A stretch of 64,000 bases of DNA from Candidatus Obscuribacterales bacterium (lineage in GTDB: Bacteria > Cyanobacteriota > Vampirovibrionia > Obscuribacterales > Obscuribacteraceae), in NCBI GenBank assembly GCA_019744775.1, contig JAIETZ010000004.1, positions 124,001 through 188,000 of the forward strand, in the 5' to 3' direction. The first letter of the stretch is position 1. Every line of letters begins with the position of its first letter. Below the pieces are notes generated by a model. It made no database searches. It was not told the origin of the DNA and worked only from the letters and a program-made list of their open reading frames with translations. The position numbers and the translations under genes were made by a program. This document shows positions 17,880 to 27,785 of the stretch, in pieces.

Positions 17880-19217
17880 TTAAATCAGGGAACCGTTCAA
17901 CCAGCTTAGCTGAGAAGCTTCCTTTTTCAATGCCTCACGATGCTCTGGATGAGCGATAGCTATTAATGCTTTAGCTCTATCGCGAAGGTTTTTGCCATGA
18001 AGTTCTGCAACACCAAATTCCGTGACTATGTAATGGACATCTGCCCGTGAAGTAACGACACCGCTTCCCTTGGTTAAATACATAGTAATCCTAGATACAG
18101 ATCCATTTTTAGCTGTCGATGGTAAAGCAATAATAGCCTTACCTCCTTTGGAGCGAGCCGCACCGCGAACAAAATCTACTTGCCCGCCAAATCCGGAGTA
18201 TAGATTCGTACCAATGGAATCGGCACTTACTTGTCCAGTCAAATCAACCTGAAGCGCCGAATTGATCGAGGTCATTTTACTGTTCTTAGCAATGATGAAT
18301 GGATCATTTATATAATCGCTAGTTTGAAATTCCACGGACGGATTATTATCCAGGTAATCGTACAGACGCTTGGTTCCCATAGCGAACGATACCGCTGTTT
18401 TTCCAGGCAAAACCGTTTTGGCATCATTTGTAATTACACCTGCATCCAATAGATCAAGTATGCCATCAGATACCATTTCACTGTGCACGCCGAGATTTTT
18501 CTTGCCATGCAAGTACTTAAGAACAGCATTGGGAATAGCTCCTATTCCCAGCTGCAAGGTGGCTTCATCATCGACTAGAGAAGCCACAAATTTGCCTATG
18601 CTTTCTTCTACCTCAGTAGTTGGTTCAACAGAAAGTTCAGGCAATGGTCGGTCAACTTCCACAATGTGGTCAATTCGACTTATGTGCAAAAATGATCTGC
18701 CCAGAGTTCTGGGCATTTGTTTGTTGACTTCTGCAATCACTACTTTGGCGCTCTTGCGAGCAGCGATCGTGCAATCAACAGACACGCCATAGCTCACATA
18801 GCCATGGCTATCCGGCGGCGAAACTTGCAAAAGGCAAACATCTACCGGGAGCGCTTTTGTGAGAAAGAGCGCCGGAATTTCAGAGAGAAATACAGGCGTA
18901 TAGTCGGCTATGCCTGCATTTACTGCTCCTCTAACATTAGGACCAATGAAAAGCGCATGTACCTTAAAGGACTTGGCATATTTGGGCAATGAGTAATCTG
19001 CTTGACCAAGAGTGAGCAAATGATAAATTTCCACATTACTTAGCTCGTCCGCCCGTGCCACCATTGCATTAATGAGTCCTAACGGAGCAGCAGCATTCGA
19101 GTGAATATAAACGCTATTGCCTGAACTAACCTTTTTTACGGCGTCTTCCAAGCTGGTCAGCCTGCTCTTATATAGGTCTTGCCAATCTGTCTTAGCTGCG
19201 TTTACTTCAATTGCCAT
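17880..19217 (-). CDS. Acetyl-CoA hydrolase / 4-hydroxybutyrate CoA-transferase family protein
   Basis: A 445-residue class I CoA-transferase. Visible: HSNAAAPLGLINAM near the N-terminus, the conserved QLGIGAIPNAV segment, the HSEMVSDGILDL motif containing the predicted catalytic glutamate, and the C-terminal ITEFGVAELHGKNLRDRA-like signature (YIVTEFGVAELHGKNLRDRA). Family members move CoA between acetyl-CoA and short acids such as butyrate or 4-hydroxybutyrate, useful in fermentation. The ATG at 19217 has AAGGA 8 nt upstream; the frame extends to 19259 without a good site. It is divergent from hypF. Confidence 0.9.
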   Translation of the reverse strand: MAIEVNAAKTDWQDLYKSRLTSLEDAVKKVSSGNSVYIHSNAAAPLGLINAMVARADELSNVEIYHLLTLGQADYSLPKYAKSFKVHALFIGPNVRGAVNAGIADYTPVFLSEIPALFLTKALPVDVCLLQVSPPDSHGYVSYGVSVDCTIAARKSAKVVIAEVNKQMPRTLGRSFLHISRIDHIVEVDRPLPELSVEPTTEVEESIGKFVASLVDDEATLQLGIGAIPNAVLKYLHGKKNLGVHSEMVSDGILDLLDAGVITNDAKTVLPGKTAVSFAMGTKRLYDYLDNNPSVEFQTSDYINDPFIIAKNSKMTSINSALQVDLTGQVSADSIGTNLYSGFGGQVDFVRGAARSKGGKAIIALPSTAKNGSVSRITMYLTKGSGVVTSRADVHYIVTEFGVAELHGKNLRDRAKALIAIAHPEHREALKKEASQLSWLNGSLI

Positions 19218-19321
19218 TTTTCCGTCCTTAAAAATTTCGCGCCATAACAAGAAATTCAAGACAAAAGTTTACTGGAAGTGAACAATAAATGTCCTTAGGC
19301 AAACCCTACAATTGCCGGTAA

Positions 19322-21676
19322 ATGACAACAGTCACTCAAACAAATCAAGACATACGCAAGCGCATCTCAGTCTCAGGCATTGTCCAGGGTGTAGGCTTTC
19401 GTCCTTTTGTTTACAATCTTGCTTGCCAACATGAACTCAAAGGCTTTGTACGAAATGTTGGTGGACTTGTCGACATCGAAGTCCAGGGATCGGCTGCCAA
19501 GATTGACCTGTTTTTGCGTAAGCTAAGCCGACTAAATCCGCCCATGTCGGTTATTGAAGATATCCAAGCGGTGAATATTCCGGTGCTTGATTGTGCGCCG
19601 GAGTTCGAAATCAACAAATCCGGTCTAGAAAAAACCACTCAGAAAGCTATCTCACCGGACATGGCTACCTGTGATGATTGCCTGGAGGAACTATTTGACT
19701 CAACCAACAGGCGCTATCAGTATCCTTTTATCAATTGCACCAATTGCGGCCCGCGCTTTACGATAATCGAACGCTTACCCTATGATCGTCCCCACACAAC
19801 AATGTCCCATTTTGAGATGTGTGAATCATGCCTTCGGGAATACGAAGATCCAAAAGACAGACGATTTCATGCTCAACCGAATGCTTGTGCAAAGTGCGGA
19901 CCTAGGCTTATCTTTCAACAGACAGGACAAGTGGGCACAGAAGTTTACGCCGGAGAAGCGCTTACTCACGCTTGCCGGCTTTTATCCAATTCAGGAATTC
20001 TGGCTGTCAAAGGACTAGGTGGTTTTCATATCCTTTGCGATGCACACGATAATGACGCAGTTAAGATATTACGCCAACGCAAACGACGTTCAGAAAAGCC
20101 CTTTGCCGTAATGATGGCTGATGTTGAAATGGTCCAAAAACATTGCCATCTAAACAGCAGTGAATTAAAACTTCTGACCAGTCCTGAAAGACCGATTGTT
20201 CTTTTACTGAAATTAAAAGATTCGTCGCTGACAAATCTGAATCCCGGCAATGCTTATCTCGGCGTCATGCTTCCTTATACGCCAGTTCATCACTTGCTCA
20301 TACAATCGCTCAAACGTCCTCTTGTTTGCACAAGCGGCAATATTTCAGACGAGCCAATTGCAATTGATAATAATGACGCTCTTGAAACATTGTCCTCTAT
20401 TGTCGATGGTTTCCTGTTACACAATCGCAGCATTCTTTCTCGATATGACGATTCAGTTGCCGCTGTCGTAGAAGGCAAGACGGCACTTGTCCGGCGCTCA
20501 AGAGGATTTGCACCAAAGGCAATTACACTGCCTTTTAAAACTGAAAAACAAATATTGGCAGTTGGTGCGCATTTAAAAAACACATTTTGTCTCTACAAAG
20601 ATTCCCGTGCATACTTGAGCCAGCATATCGGGGATTTAGAAAATCTCGAAACGCTGGAACACATGCAAACTGCTCTTGCGCGCATGAAGGACCTCTTCGA
20701 GTTTACGCCGGAAATCATTGCATCAGATATGCATCCTGATTATCTCTCGACTAACTATGCAGCCGAGCTTCATCAAGCACTGGAGATTCCACTCATACAA
20801 GTTCAGCATCACCATGCACATATAGTAAGCTGCATGGTGGAAAATAATTTGGTTGATCCGGTAATTGGAGTTGCCTTCGATGGTCTGGGTTATGGCACCG
20901 ACAGCACCTTCTGGGGTGGTGAATTTCTCATTTGCAGCCTCAGCGATTTTAAGCGCGCCGCTCATCTTCAACCAAAACAAATGCCCGGAGGCAATCTAGC
21001 CATTCGCCATCCTTGGAGGATGGCTTTGTCCTACCTCAATACCCAATCAGAGACTGCAAGCACATTTCTAAATATCTGCCGGCAAAAGCATGGAGAACAA
21101 GCAGTTCATTTTGCACAGAGTCAAATTAAAAAGAATATAAATTCGCCCTTAACATCCAGCATGGGCAGACTATTTGATGCAGCATCTGCCGTACTCAACA
21201 TTCGGCATAACGCAAGCTTTGAAGGACAAGCAGCTATTGAGCTGGAAAAATACGGGCAGGACTTTCTTTCAAGTGGGACTTCTTTACAAAATATAGTTCC
21301 GTATCGCTACTTATTAATAACCGATAGTTCTCCATACTTGATTGACACAGATGAGCTACTGCCGCAGCTAATTACCGATCAACTCTCCGGTGCAAGTACG
21401 TCCGAAATCTCCTATCGGTTTCACCTTACAGTAGCCAAACTCATAGGCGATACCTGCTCAGCTATAAGAAACACATCTGATATTAATCAGATCTGTTTAT
21501 CCGGAGGTGTATTCCAAAATAGGTTACTCATAGATCTTTCCAACAAAATCTTGCAGGGTTTGGATTTTGAAATCTTTAGACACGGACAAGTGCCGGCTAA
21601 TGACGGTGGACTAAGCTTGGGACAGGCGGTTGTGGCCGCCTCACAAATCAATTCAATTTGCATGGAGATAAGCTAA
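19322..21676 (+). CDS. hypF: HypF carbamoyltransferase, hydrogenase maturation
   Basis: A full-length 784-residue HypF that makes the cyanide ligand precursor from carbamoyl phosphate. Domains in order: acylphosphatase (ISVSGIVQGVGFRPFVYNLA), two zinc-finger halves (CDDCLEEL..CTNCGPRF and CESCLREY..CAKCGPRL), a YrdC-like domain (KGLGGFHILCDA, RRKRRSEKPFAVM), and a Kae1-like carbamoyltransferase domain (QHHHAHIVSCMVEN, GVAFDGLGYG, LSGGVFQNRLL). It begins the hypF-hypC-hypD-SIS-hypE operon; its stop overlaps the hypC start (TAATG). Confidence 0.96.
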   Translation: MTTVTQTNQDIRKRISVSGIVQGVGFRPFVYNLACQHELKGFVRNVGGLVDIEVQGSAAKIDLFLRKLSRLNPPMSVIEDIQAVNIPVLDCAPEFEINKSGLEKTTQKAISPDMATCDDCLEELFDSTNRRYQYPFINCTNCGPRFTIIERLPYDRPHTTMSHFEMCESCLREYEDPKDRRFHAQPNACAKCGPRLIFQQTGQVGTEVYAGEALTHACRLLSNSGILAVKGLGGFHILCDAHDNDAVKILRQRKRRSEKPFAVMMADVEMVQKHCHLNSSELKLLTSPERPIVLLLKLKDSSLTNLNPGNAYLGVMLPYTPVHHLLIQSLKRPLVCTSGNISDEPIAIDNNDALETLSSIVDGFLLHNRSILSRYDDSVAAVVEGKTALVRRSRGFAPKAITLPFKTEKQILAVGAHLKNTFCLYKDSRAYLSQHIGDLENLETLEHMQTALARMKDLFEFTPEIIASDMHPDYLSTNYAAELHQALEIPLIQVQHHHAHIVSCMVENNLVDPVIGVAFDGLGYGTDSTFWGGEFLICSLSDFKRAAHLQPKQMPGGNLAIRHPWRMALSYLNTQSETASTFLNICRQKHGEQAVHFAQSQIKKNINSPLTSSMGRLFDAASAVLNIRHNASFEGQAAIELEKYGQDFLSSGTSLQNIVPYRYLLITDSSPYLIDTDELLPQLITDQLSGASTSEISYRFHLTVAKLIGDTCSAIRNTSDINQICLSGGVFQNRLLIDLSNKILQGLDFEIFRHGQVPANDGGLSLGQAVVAASQINSICMEIS

Positions 21677-21912
21677 TGTGTCTGGCTATACCAGGATTAA
21701 TTGAAAGCATTTATGTGCAAGACAATATAAATATGGCTAAAGTAAATTTCGGAGGCGTCAAGCGCGCCACGTGTCTTGCTTATGTTCCTCACGCCAAAGC
21801 AGGCGATTATGTTCTGGTGCATGTTGGCTTTGCCCTGAGCGTAATTAACGAGCAAGAAGCGCAAAGCACCCTTAAGGTGCTCAAGGACATCGGTGAACTG
21901 GACGAAATATGA
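21676..21912 (+). CDS. hypC: HypC-family hydrogenase maturation chaperone (copy 2)
   Basis: A 78-residue HypC with the Met-Cys start ([13 protein letters not shown]), a conserved [15 protein letters not shown] segment, and the extended C-terminal helix. The start at 21676 shares a base with the hypF stop (TAATG), and its end overlaps hypD by 4 bp. The two HypC copies in the window differ clearly in sequence (MCITMPAKIV versus [10 protein letters not shown]); this one is the more canonical and is the likely partner of HypD. Confidence 0.95.
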   Translation: MCLAIPGLIESIYVQDNINMAKVNFGGVKRATCLAYVPHAKAGDYVLVHVGFALSVINEQEAQSTLKVLKDIGELDEI

Positions 21913-23006
21913 AATACCTCGATGAATATAGAGATTCAACCCTGGCTGAACAGCTATCGCAACGAATTCATAAAGCTACCAAACATAATTGGACAATTAT
22001 GGAAGTATGCGGCGGACAAACACATTCGATTTTGCAATATGGTTTAGAAGATTTGCTACCGGAAACAATTGAGCTACTACATGGACCAGGTTGCCCTGTC
22101 TGCGTTACTCCCCTTGAATTAATTGACAAAGCAGTGGCGATTGCATCCAGACAAGATGTAATTTTCTGTTCGTTTGGAGACATGCTGCGAGTTCCCGGGT
22201 CGCAAAATGACCTACTAGGTGTGAAAGCGCAAGGATTTGATGTTCGCATTGTCTATTCACCACTAGATTGTCTAGCAATTGCCAAAAACAATCCTGACAA
22301 ACAAGTTGTTTTCTTCGCCGTTGGATTCGAGACAACCGCCCCCGCCAATGCCATGTCCGTCCGTCAAGCCAAAACACTCGGGCTTGGCAATTTCTCTATT
22401 TTGACTTCACATGTAACTGTGCCACCAGTAATTACTTCCATATTGCAGTCAGTCGACAACCGCGTGCAGGCATTTTTAGGACCTGGACATGTCTGCTCGG
22501 TAATGGGCTGGAAACAGTACGAGGCAATTAGTAATCACTACAAAATCCCCATTGTAATAACAGGATTTGAGCCAACGGATCTCTTAGAAGGAATTCTTCG
22601 CTGCGTACTGCAATTGGAAGCTGGAGAATACAAAGTCGAGAATCAATATGCGCGTGCAGTCGAGAAGGAGGGAAACAAAGTTGCGCGCACGGTCGTCGAA
22701 GAAGTGTTTGATGTAAGCGATCGAATGTGGCGCGGACTGGGCTCAATCCCTAAAAGTGGCTATAAATTAAGTTATGACTATGCCGATTTTGATGCAGAAC
22801 GTATTTTTCAGCTAGAGACAATTTCCGCCGAAGAGCCTGCCATCTGTATTAGCGGGCAAATCTTGCGTGGCTTAAAAAAACCGCATGAGTGCCCGGCATT
22901 TGCCAACATGTGCACTCCGGAAACACCGCTTGGCGCAACTATGGTTTCAAGCGAGGGAACTTGTGCCGCTTACTATAAATATGGTCGCATCGGTCAGACC
23001 AAATAA
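21909..23006 (+). CDS. hypD: HypD, hydrogenase Fe(CN)2CO assembly protein
   Basis: A 365-residue HypD, the iron-sulfur scaffold on which the Fe(CN)2CO unit is assembled with HypC. Conserved signatures are present: [24 protein letters not shown], the [13 protein letters not shown] segment, [12 protein letters not shown], and the C-terminal cysteine cluster ([19 protein letters not shown] and [25 protein letters not shown]) that binds [4Fe-4S]. It overlaps hypC by ATGA and is followed by a SIS gene after 12 bp. Confidence 0.96.
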   Translation: MKYLDEYRDSTLAEQLSQRIHKATKHNWTIMEVCGGQTHSILQYGLEDLLPETIELLHGPGCPVCVTPLELIDKAVAIASRQDVIFCSFGDMLRVPGSQNDLLGVKAQGFDVRIVYSPLDCLAIAKNNPDKQVVFFAVGFETTAPANAMSVRQAKTLGLGNFSILTSHVTVPPVITSILQSVDNRVQAFLGPGHVCSVMGWKQYEAISNHYKIPIVITGFEPTDLLEGILRCVLQLEAGEYKVENQYARAVEKEGNKVARTVVEEVFDVSDRMWRGLGSIPKSGYKLSYDYADFDAERIFQLETISAEEPAICISGQILRGLKKPHECPAFANMCTPETPLGATMVSSEGTCAAYYKYGRIGQTK

Positions 23007-23018
23007 GGAGTTAATTCA

Positions 23019-23624
23019 ATGACCACAGCTACTCAACCTAACATAGCTTCAGCAATTAGGCGCAAGGCCGAGGAAAGCACTAAAGTAATTACTGGTTTTT
23101 TTGAAGCCAATCAAAACAAAATTGCCGAATTGGCTCATTTAATGGCAGAGCGCTTTGAAAAAGGCGGCCGACTTTTTGTAATGGGTAATGGTGGCAGTTC
23201 ATGTGATGCCGAGCATCTCATGGTGGAATTCATGCATCCCATTTTTGAAAAACGCAAGCCTCTTCCTTGTCTTTCTCTCAATCAGGGTCATAGTTTAATT
23301 ACCGCCATCGCCAACGATGAAGACTTTTCCCGCATTTTTTCTCATCAGTTAATTCAATTGGCTAAACCGGAAGATATGGTGCTGGTAATTACAACAAGCG
23401 GTATGTCTTCCAACTTAGTTGCCGGTCTAAAAACCGCCAAATCTTGTGGCTTAATGACTATTGCTTTTTCCGGTAAGGATGGAGGCAGAGTAAGCCAATT
23501 GGCCGATCACGTACTTACCGTGCCAAGTTTTAGCATTCACCGCATCCAGGAAAGTCATACCGTTTTATTGCATGTGTTGTGGGATGCCATTCATTTAACA
23601 ATGGGAGAACAAGACATTGTCTGA
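23019..23624 (+). CDS. SIS-domain protein, phosphoheptose isomerase-like (GmhA/DiaA type)
   Basis: A 201-residue single SIS-domain protein with VMGNGGSSCDAEHLMVEF, AIANDEDFSRIF and VLVITTSGMSSNLVAGL, matching GmhA/DiaA. GmhA isomerises sedoheptulose 7-phosphate; DiaA-type members bind DnaA. Its location between hypD and hypE, with GGAG upstream and an 8 bp overlap with hypE, suggests a role linked to hydrogenase maturation or a carried-along metabolic gene. Several other bacterial hyp clusters have a SIS gene in this position, by recollection. No other heptose-biosynthesis genes are in the window. Confidence 0.88.
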   Translation: MTTATQPNIASAIRRKAEESTKVITGFFEANQNKIAELAHLMAERFEKGGRLFVMGNGGSSCDAEHLMVEFMHPIFEKRKPLPCLSLNQGHSLITAIANDEDFSRIFSHQLIQLAKPEDMVLVITTSGMSSNLVAGLKTAKSCGLMTIAFSGKDGGRVSQLADHVLTVPSFSIHRIQESHTVLLHVLWDAIHLTMGEQDIV

Positions 23625-24666
23625 GTCTGTAAGTACCTCTATTAATTGCCGACTGCCACTGGATAGTTCCGGCACTATCCGCCTCGGACACGGCTCAGGC
23701 GGTAAGATGAGCGCCTCCTTGACCAGTAGTTTATTCCTGCCTATTTTGGGTAATCCAATACTAGATGAGCTCGAAGACGCCGCCATCGTTGAAGGCGGCT
23801 CTCGAATAGCGGTCACTACCGATGCATACGTTGTAAACCCTATCTTTTTTCCTGGTGGTGATATTGGTTCACTTGCTGTACATGGGACCGTCAATGATCT
23901 CTGCATGCGCGGAGCTAAACCACTGTACTTGTCCGCATCATTCATATTAGAAGAAGGTCTGCCGCTTAATATCCTGGAGAAAGTAATACGGTCTTTTCAC
24001 GAAGCAACGGAGAAATCCGGCATTATGCTAATCGCCGCCGACACAAAAGTCGTCAACCGTGGGGCTGCCGATCAGATATTCATCACCACAACCGGAATAG
24101 GAATAGTCGGCGACAAAGTTCCTTCGGCGAATGCTGCTTGTGCCGGCGATGTAATAATTATCAGCGGCGACTTAGCCCAACATGGTATGGCAGTTATGTG
24201 TGCACGTGGTGGTCTCGAGTTAGAAACTGAGCTTTTAAGTGATAGCGCTCCGCTCAATAATTTAGTTCAAAAAGTACTTGAAGCTTCCGATAAGGTGCAC
24301 TGTTTACGTGATCTGACACGCGGCGGATTAGCAAGCGCCGTCAACGAGCTTGCTCAGTCGTCAGGCGTGGGCATTGTGCTTGACGAAAAGCATATTCCCA
24401 TCCATCCACAAGCAAAAGCAGCCTGCGAACTTTTAGGACTAGATCCCTTATATGTAGCTTGCGAAGGTAGGTTTCTTGCAATAGTAGCTTTTGAGGATGC
24501 CGAAACAATCTTGCAAGTAATGCGCAAAGATCCGCTGGGAAACAATGCTCACATTGCTGGAGTTGTTGTTGAAGACCACAAGGGTGTGGTGGTTCTCAAG
24601 TCAGCTGTTGGCGGCAAACGGATACTGGATAAATTATCCGGCGAGCAATTACCTCGCATCTGCTAA
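23617..24666 (+). CDS. hypE: HypE, thiocyanate-forming hydrogenase maturation protein
   Basis: A 349-residue HypE of the AIR-synthase-like fold. It dehydrates the carbamoyl group on its C-terminal cysteine to thiocyanate; the terminal PRIC is intact. RLGHGSGGKM, DAYVVNPIFFPGGDIG, VNDLCMRGAKP and DLTRGGLASAVNELA are clear family motifs. The likely start is TTG at 23617, with GGGAG 9 nt upstream and overlap with the SIS stop; no ATG occurs before the conserved GHGSGGKM. It ends the hyp operon and converges on a small minus-strand gene. Confidence 0.95.
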   Translation: MSESVSTSINCRLPLDSSGTIRLGHGSGGKMSASLTSSLFLPILGNPILDELEDAAIVEGGSRIAVTTDAYVVNPIFFPGGDIGSLAVHGTVNDLCMRGAKPLYLSASFILEEGLPLNILEKVIRSFHEATEKSGIMLIAADTKVVNRGAADQIFITTTGIGIVGDKVPSANAACAGDVIIISGDLAQHGMAVMCARGGLELETELLSDSAPLNNLVQKVLEASDKVHCLRDLTRGGLASAVNELAQSSGVGIVLDEKHIPIHPQAKAACELLGLDPLYVACEGRFLAIVAFEDAETILQVMRKDPLGNNAHIAGVVVEDHKGVVVLKSAVGGKRILDKLSGEQLPRIC

Positions 24667-24676
24667 AAGTTCATTT

Positions 24677-24964
24677 CTAATTAGCTGCTATCGTGTCCGG
24701 GCTAATCATTTCCGCAAGCGCCAAAATCTCATATTTGGCGAAATTATAGACAGGAGCCATGGCTAATAATCTGTCTAGCTCCTCATTACTCTCGACGCTA
24801 TAAATCCAAGCACCACCATGGCGGCCGACAACATGCCATCTTTTCTCAAGCTTGCCGTCCGCTATGAGTTTTTCTGCATATGCCGGCATGCGCAACACAG
24901 CATTCACCGCCTCTGTACCCAAGCATGCCGTTTCGAGCGACCAAAGCACAAGAAACTTAGACAT
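24677..24964 (-). CDS. Small protein, muconolactone-isomerase-like / dimeric alpha-beta barrel fold
   Basis: A 95-residue cytoplasmic protein. The pattern KFLVLWSLE, a helix (NAVLRMPAYAEKLIADGKL), KRWHVVGRHGGAWIYSVESNEELDRLLAMAPVYNFAKYEILAL resembles the ferredoxin-like dimeric barrel of muconolactone-isomerase/YciI-type proteins, including the conserved GxW..xxVxSNxExxxLLxxxP pattern. Function is unknown. It converges on hypE (10 bp) and is downstream of the P-type ATPase gene's end with 48 bp between. Confidence 0.6.
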   Translation of the reverse strand: MSKFLVLWSLETACLGTEAVNAVLRMPAYAEKLIADGKLEKRWHVVGRHGGAWIYSVESNEELDRLLAMAPVYNFAKYEILALAEMISPDTIAAN

Positions 24965-25012
24965 CCAGCCCCCTTAATGTGAAGATGCCAGACATTGTAC
25001 TTCAAGTCATTC

Positions 25013-27691
25013 TCATCGTGAACTTCTTTCGTGCGCTTTTGCGCGAGGAATGCACTTAATTACAATCATGGAAGCCAAACAGGAAAGCAATGAAGCCGAA
25101 AGCACAATCAACCAATCATAAAAATTCAGTCTTGTCGTTCCTAAAACTTTCTCGAGCGGTCGGATGTAAATCGCAGCAATCATCAAGGCATATGAAATCA
25201 ACATATTTAGTACAAGAGCAGGTCTTACATGTTTCCATATACTATCCTTAGTGAAAGATCGTCCGGACCATGCCCATAACCAAGCTTGAAAGAGCAAGGC
25301 ACAGGACAAAGTGGCAAAACCAAGAGTTGTAATCTTTTCCAGGTGAAAGGCAGAGTGAGCGTGTATCACAATTGCCAAAAGCACCCCTGTGGCAACCAGT
25401 AAAGCTCTAGTCCATATCTGTATATACTCATCCTTCCCAAGCACAGATGAAGCAGATTGTCTTGGTTTATGCTTCATAATTGACTTGTGGGAAGGCAAAA
25501 GAGCCACTCCCAAGGCTGGGAAAACATGCACGATTAAATTCAACCACAATAATTGTAGGGGTAAAAGAGGCAAACCGGTATTGAATAATACTGCACCGGT
25601 AACAGTCATTACGGCAGCCAAAGACGCAGTAAGCAAATAGGCAATGGCGTTTTGGATATTGGCATAAATAACTCGTCCTTGCTCAATTGCCTTTACGATT
25701 GAGCTGAAGTTGTCGTCGGTGATTACAATTTCGGCAGCCTCACGAGCAAGGTCCGAACCAACTTTGCCCATAGCCACCCCAATATCCGATTGCCTCAAAG
25801 CAGGCGCATCATTGACTCCATCACCGGTCATTGCCACCACAAGTCCGTCATTTTGCAAAGCGCGAACCACCGACAATTTCACTTCCGGACTTACACGCGC
25901 TAAAATCGCTTTTCCTTTTAGGGCAGAAGTCAGCTCTTTTTCCTCAAACTTACTTATTTCCTTGCCGGTTAATATGGGATCTTCATCACCATCCTCGACA
26001 ATGCCTAAATCCTTACCAATAGCCAGGGCCGTTTGCGGTTGATCGCCTGTGAGCATCAGTACCTTAATACCAGCGGCTTTGCAAAGAGCAATAGACTCCT
26101 TAACGCCGAACTTTGGTCTATCTTGCATGCCAACTAAACCGAGGAAGGTCGAATTTGATTCTACTGAAGCAAGATCAGTAGAATCAATGTTAGACAAGTC
26201 TTTTCTGGCAACGGCAAGAACTCTCAATCCCTTTTCAGCCATCTTTAGATTAGCCATCATAAGCTCATTCCGCAATGCGTCGTCGATTTTGCAGAGTACA
26301 CCATCACGATAAAGTGAGTCGCAAATTTTCAACACCGATTCAGGTGAACCCTTGGTCAAAGACATTAGTTGACCAGCCGGGCTGCGATTTATTGTCGTCA
26401 TGCGCTTGCGGGTTAGGTCAAACGATAGCTCGTCAATTCGCGGATATAGTGATAAAAGTTGGGCATGAATCAGTCCTGCTTTGGCAGCAGCTACCAGCAA
26501 AGCGCCTTCAGTTGGATCACCATGGATATGCCATTCATCCTTACCCTCATGGTTTTCCAAAAAAGCGTCATTACAGAGAGCAGCCGCAAACAACAAATTA
26601 CTTAGAGTGTCCTCTGACTCAATATCTACTTCAATACCGTTGCAATGAATTTTTCCTATCGGTTCATAACCTTTACCGGACAAATGAAATTGCCTGCCAT
26701 CGGCAAAAATTTCCGTAACTTGCATACGATTTTCAGTAAGCGTACCTGTCTTGTCGCTACAAATAACTTGGCAGCACCCAAGCGCTTCAACGGCTGCTAA
26801 TTGCCTTACCAAAACTGCCTTCTTCACCATACGCTGAGTACCTATAGCTAACGCCAGAGTGGCAACGACGGGCAGGCCTTCAGGAATAGCAGCTACGGCA
26901 AGGGCAATACTTGTTTGCACCATCATTAAAACCGGCTCCTGATGCCACAGTCCAACCAGAGTCAAAACAACACAGAGAACTAACATCATCCAACACAGTT
27001 GCTTGCCCAATCCTTCAAGTTCAAGCTCCAGCGGAGTTTGCCTTGACGGTACTTCCGTCAGCAGCTTGCCCAACTTACCTAAGCGTGAATTAAGCGCCGT
27101 AGCAATAACAATTGCCAACGCCTGACCATCCAGGACAAGAGTGCCTTGGTACACGATGTCATCGATTTCTTCGTTATTGTGCGATATGCACTTAAATACA
27201 GGAACACTTTCCCCTGTAAGTGTCGCTTCATCAACATTGATACCACAAGTCTGAACCAGCCTTACATCAGCCGGTACACGTACGCCAGCTTCAAGTTGGA
27301 CGATATCTCCGGGAACAAGCTCACGTGTTGGGATATCGATCTCTTGGCCATGGCGCCTGGTTCGTATAGTTGGAGACGAGAGTTTGGTCAGTGCCTTAAG
27401 CGAAATCTGCGCTCGCAGTTCTGTGAAAAAGCCAACAAAGGCGTTAATGGCTACAGCACCTAAAATTGCCAGAGACTGCAAATATTCGGCAAAAAAGTAT
27501 GAAATTAAAGCCGCGACAATTAATAGGATGACAACACTTGAGCGAAACTGCCGAGCCAGCAAAATGAACCACTCGTCTCTCACCGGCTTGACCGGAATTT
27601 CATTGAATCCCCAACTGGCTCGCCTTTCCAGCACCTCGGACTCTGTTAACCCGATGTCTAAACGGGTTTCCACAGGAGACTCAAAAGCCAT
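25013..27691 (-). CDS. Cation-transporting P-type ATPase (Ca2+/P2-type)
   Basis: An 892-residue P2-type ATPase with TLTGESVPV, phosphorylation motif VICSDKTGTLTENRM, TKGSPE, and TGDGVNDAPALRQSDIGVAMG. The membrane motif AVAAIPEGLP in the fourth transmembrane helix is the Ca2+-ATPase type signature. N-terminal GLTESEVLERRASWGFNEI is a cation-ATPase N domain. I prefer the ATG at 27691 (GGAGG 10 nt upstream); the frame is open to an ATG at 27748 without a visible ribosome site. It should export Ca2+ or import/exchange another divalent ion. CtpF, a dormancy-regulon ATPase in mycobacteria, is of this class. Confidence 0.9.
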   Translation of the reverse strand: MAFESPVETRLDIGLTESEVLERRASWGFNEIPVKPVRDEWFILLARQFRSSVVILLIVAALISYFFAEYLQSLAILGAVAINAFVGFFTELRAQISLKALTKLSSPTIRTRRHGQEIDIPTRELVPGDIVQLEAGVRVPADVRLVQTCGINVDEATLTGESVPVFKCISHNNEEIDDIVYQGTLVLDGQALAIVIATALNSRLGKLGKLLTEVPSRQTPLELELEGLGKQLCWMMLVLCVVLTLVGLWHQEPVLMMVQTSIALAVAAIPEGLPVVATLALAIGTQRMVKKAVLVRQLAAVEALGCCQVICSDKTGTLTENRMQVTEIFADGRQFHLSGKGYEPIGKIHCNGIEVDIESEDTLSNLLFAAALCNDAFLENHEGKDEWHIHGDPTEGALLVAAAKAGLIHAQLLSLYPRIDELSFDLTRKRMTTINRSPAGQLMSLTKGSPESVLKICDSLYRDGVLCKIDDALRNELMMANLKMAEKGLRVLAVARKDLSNIDSTDLASVESNSTFLGLVGMQDRPKFGVKESIALCKAAGIKVLMLTGDQPQTALAIGKDLGIVEDGDEDPILTGKEISKFEEKELTSALKGKAILARVSPEVKLSVVRALQNDGLVVAMTGDGVNDAPALRQSDIGVAMGKVGSDLAREAAEIVITDDNFSSIVKAIEQGRVIYANIQNAIAYLLTASLAAVMTVTGAVLFNTGLPLLPLQLLWLNLIVHVFPALGVALLPSHKSIMKHKPRQSASSVLGKDEYIQIWTRALLVATGVLLAIVIHAHSAFHLEKITTLGFATLSCALLFQAWLWAWSGRSFTKDSIWKHVRPALVLNMLISYALMIAAIYIRPLEKVLGTTRLNFYDWLIVLSASLLSCLASMIVIKCIPRAKAHERSSR

Positions 27692-27785
27692 AACTTTGCT
27701 GCCTCCAAAAGATTCGCCGTTCAACAAGTAATTAACTGGACGTTTCATGCATATAAGTATCTTTCATTCGACTCAATCTTCAATC

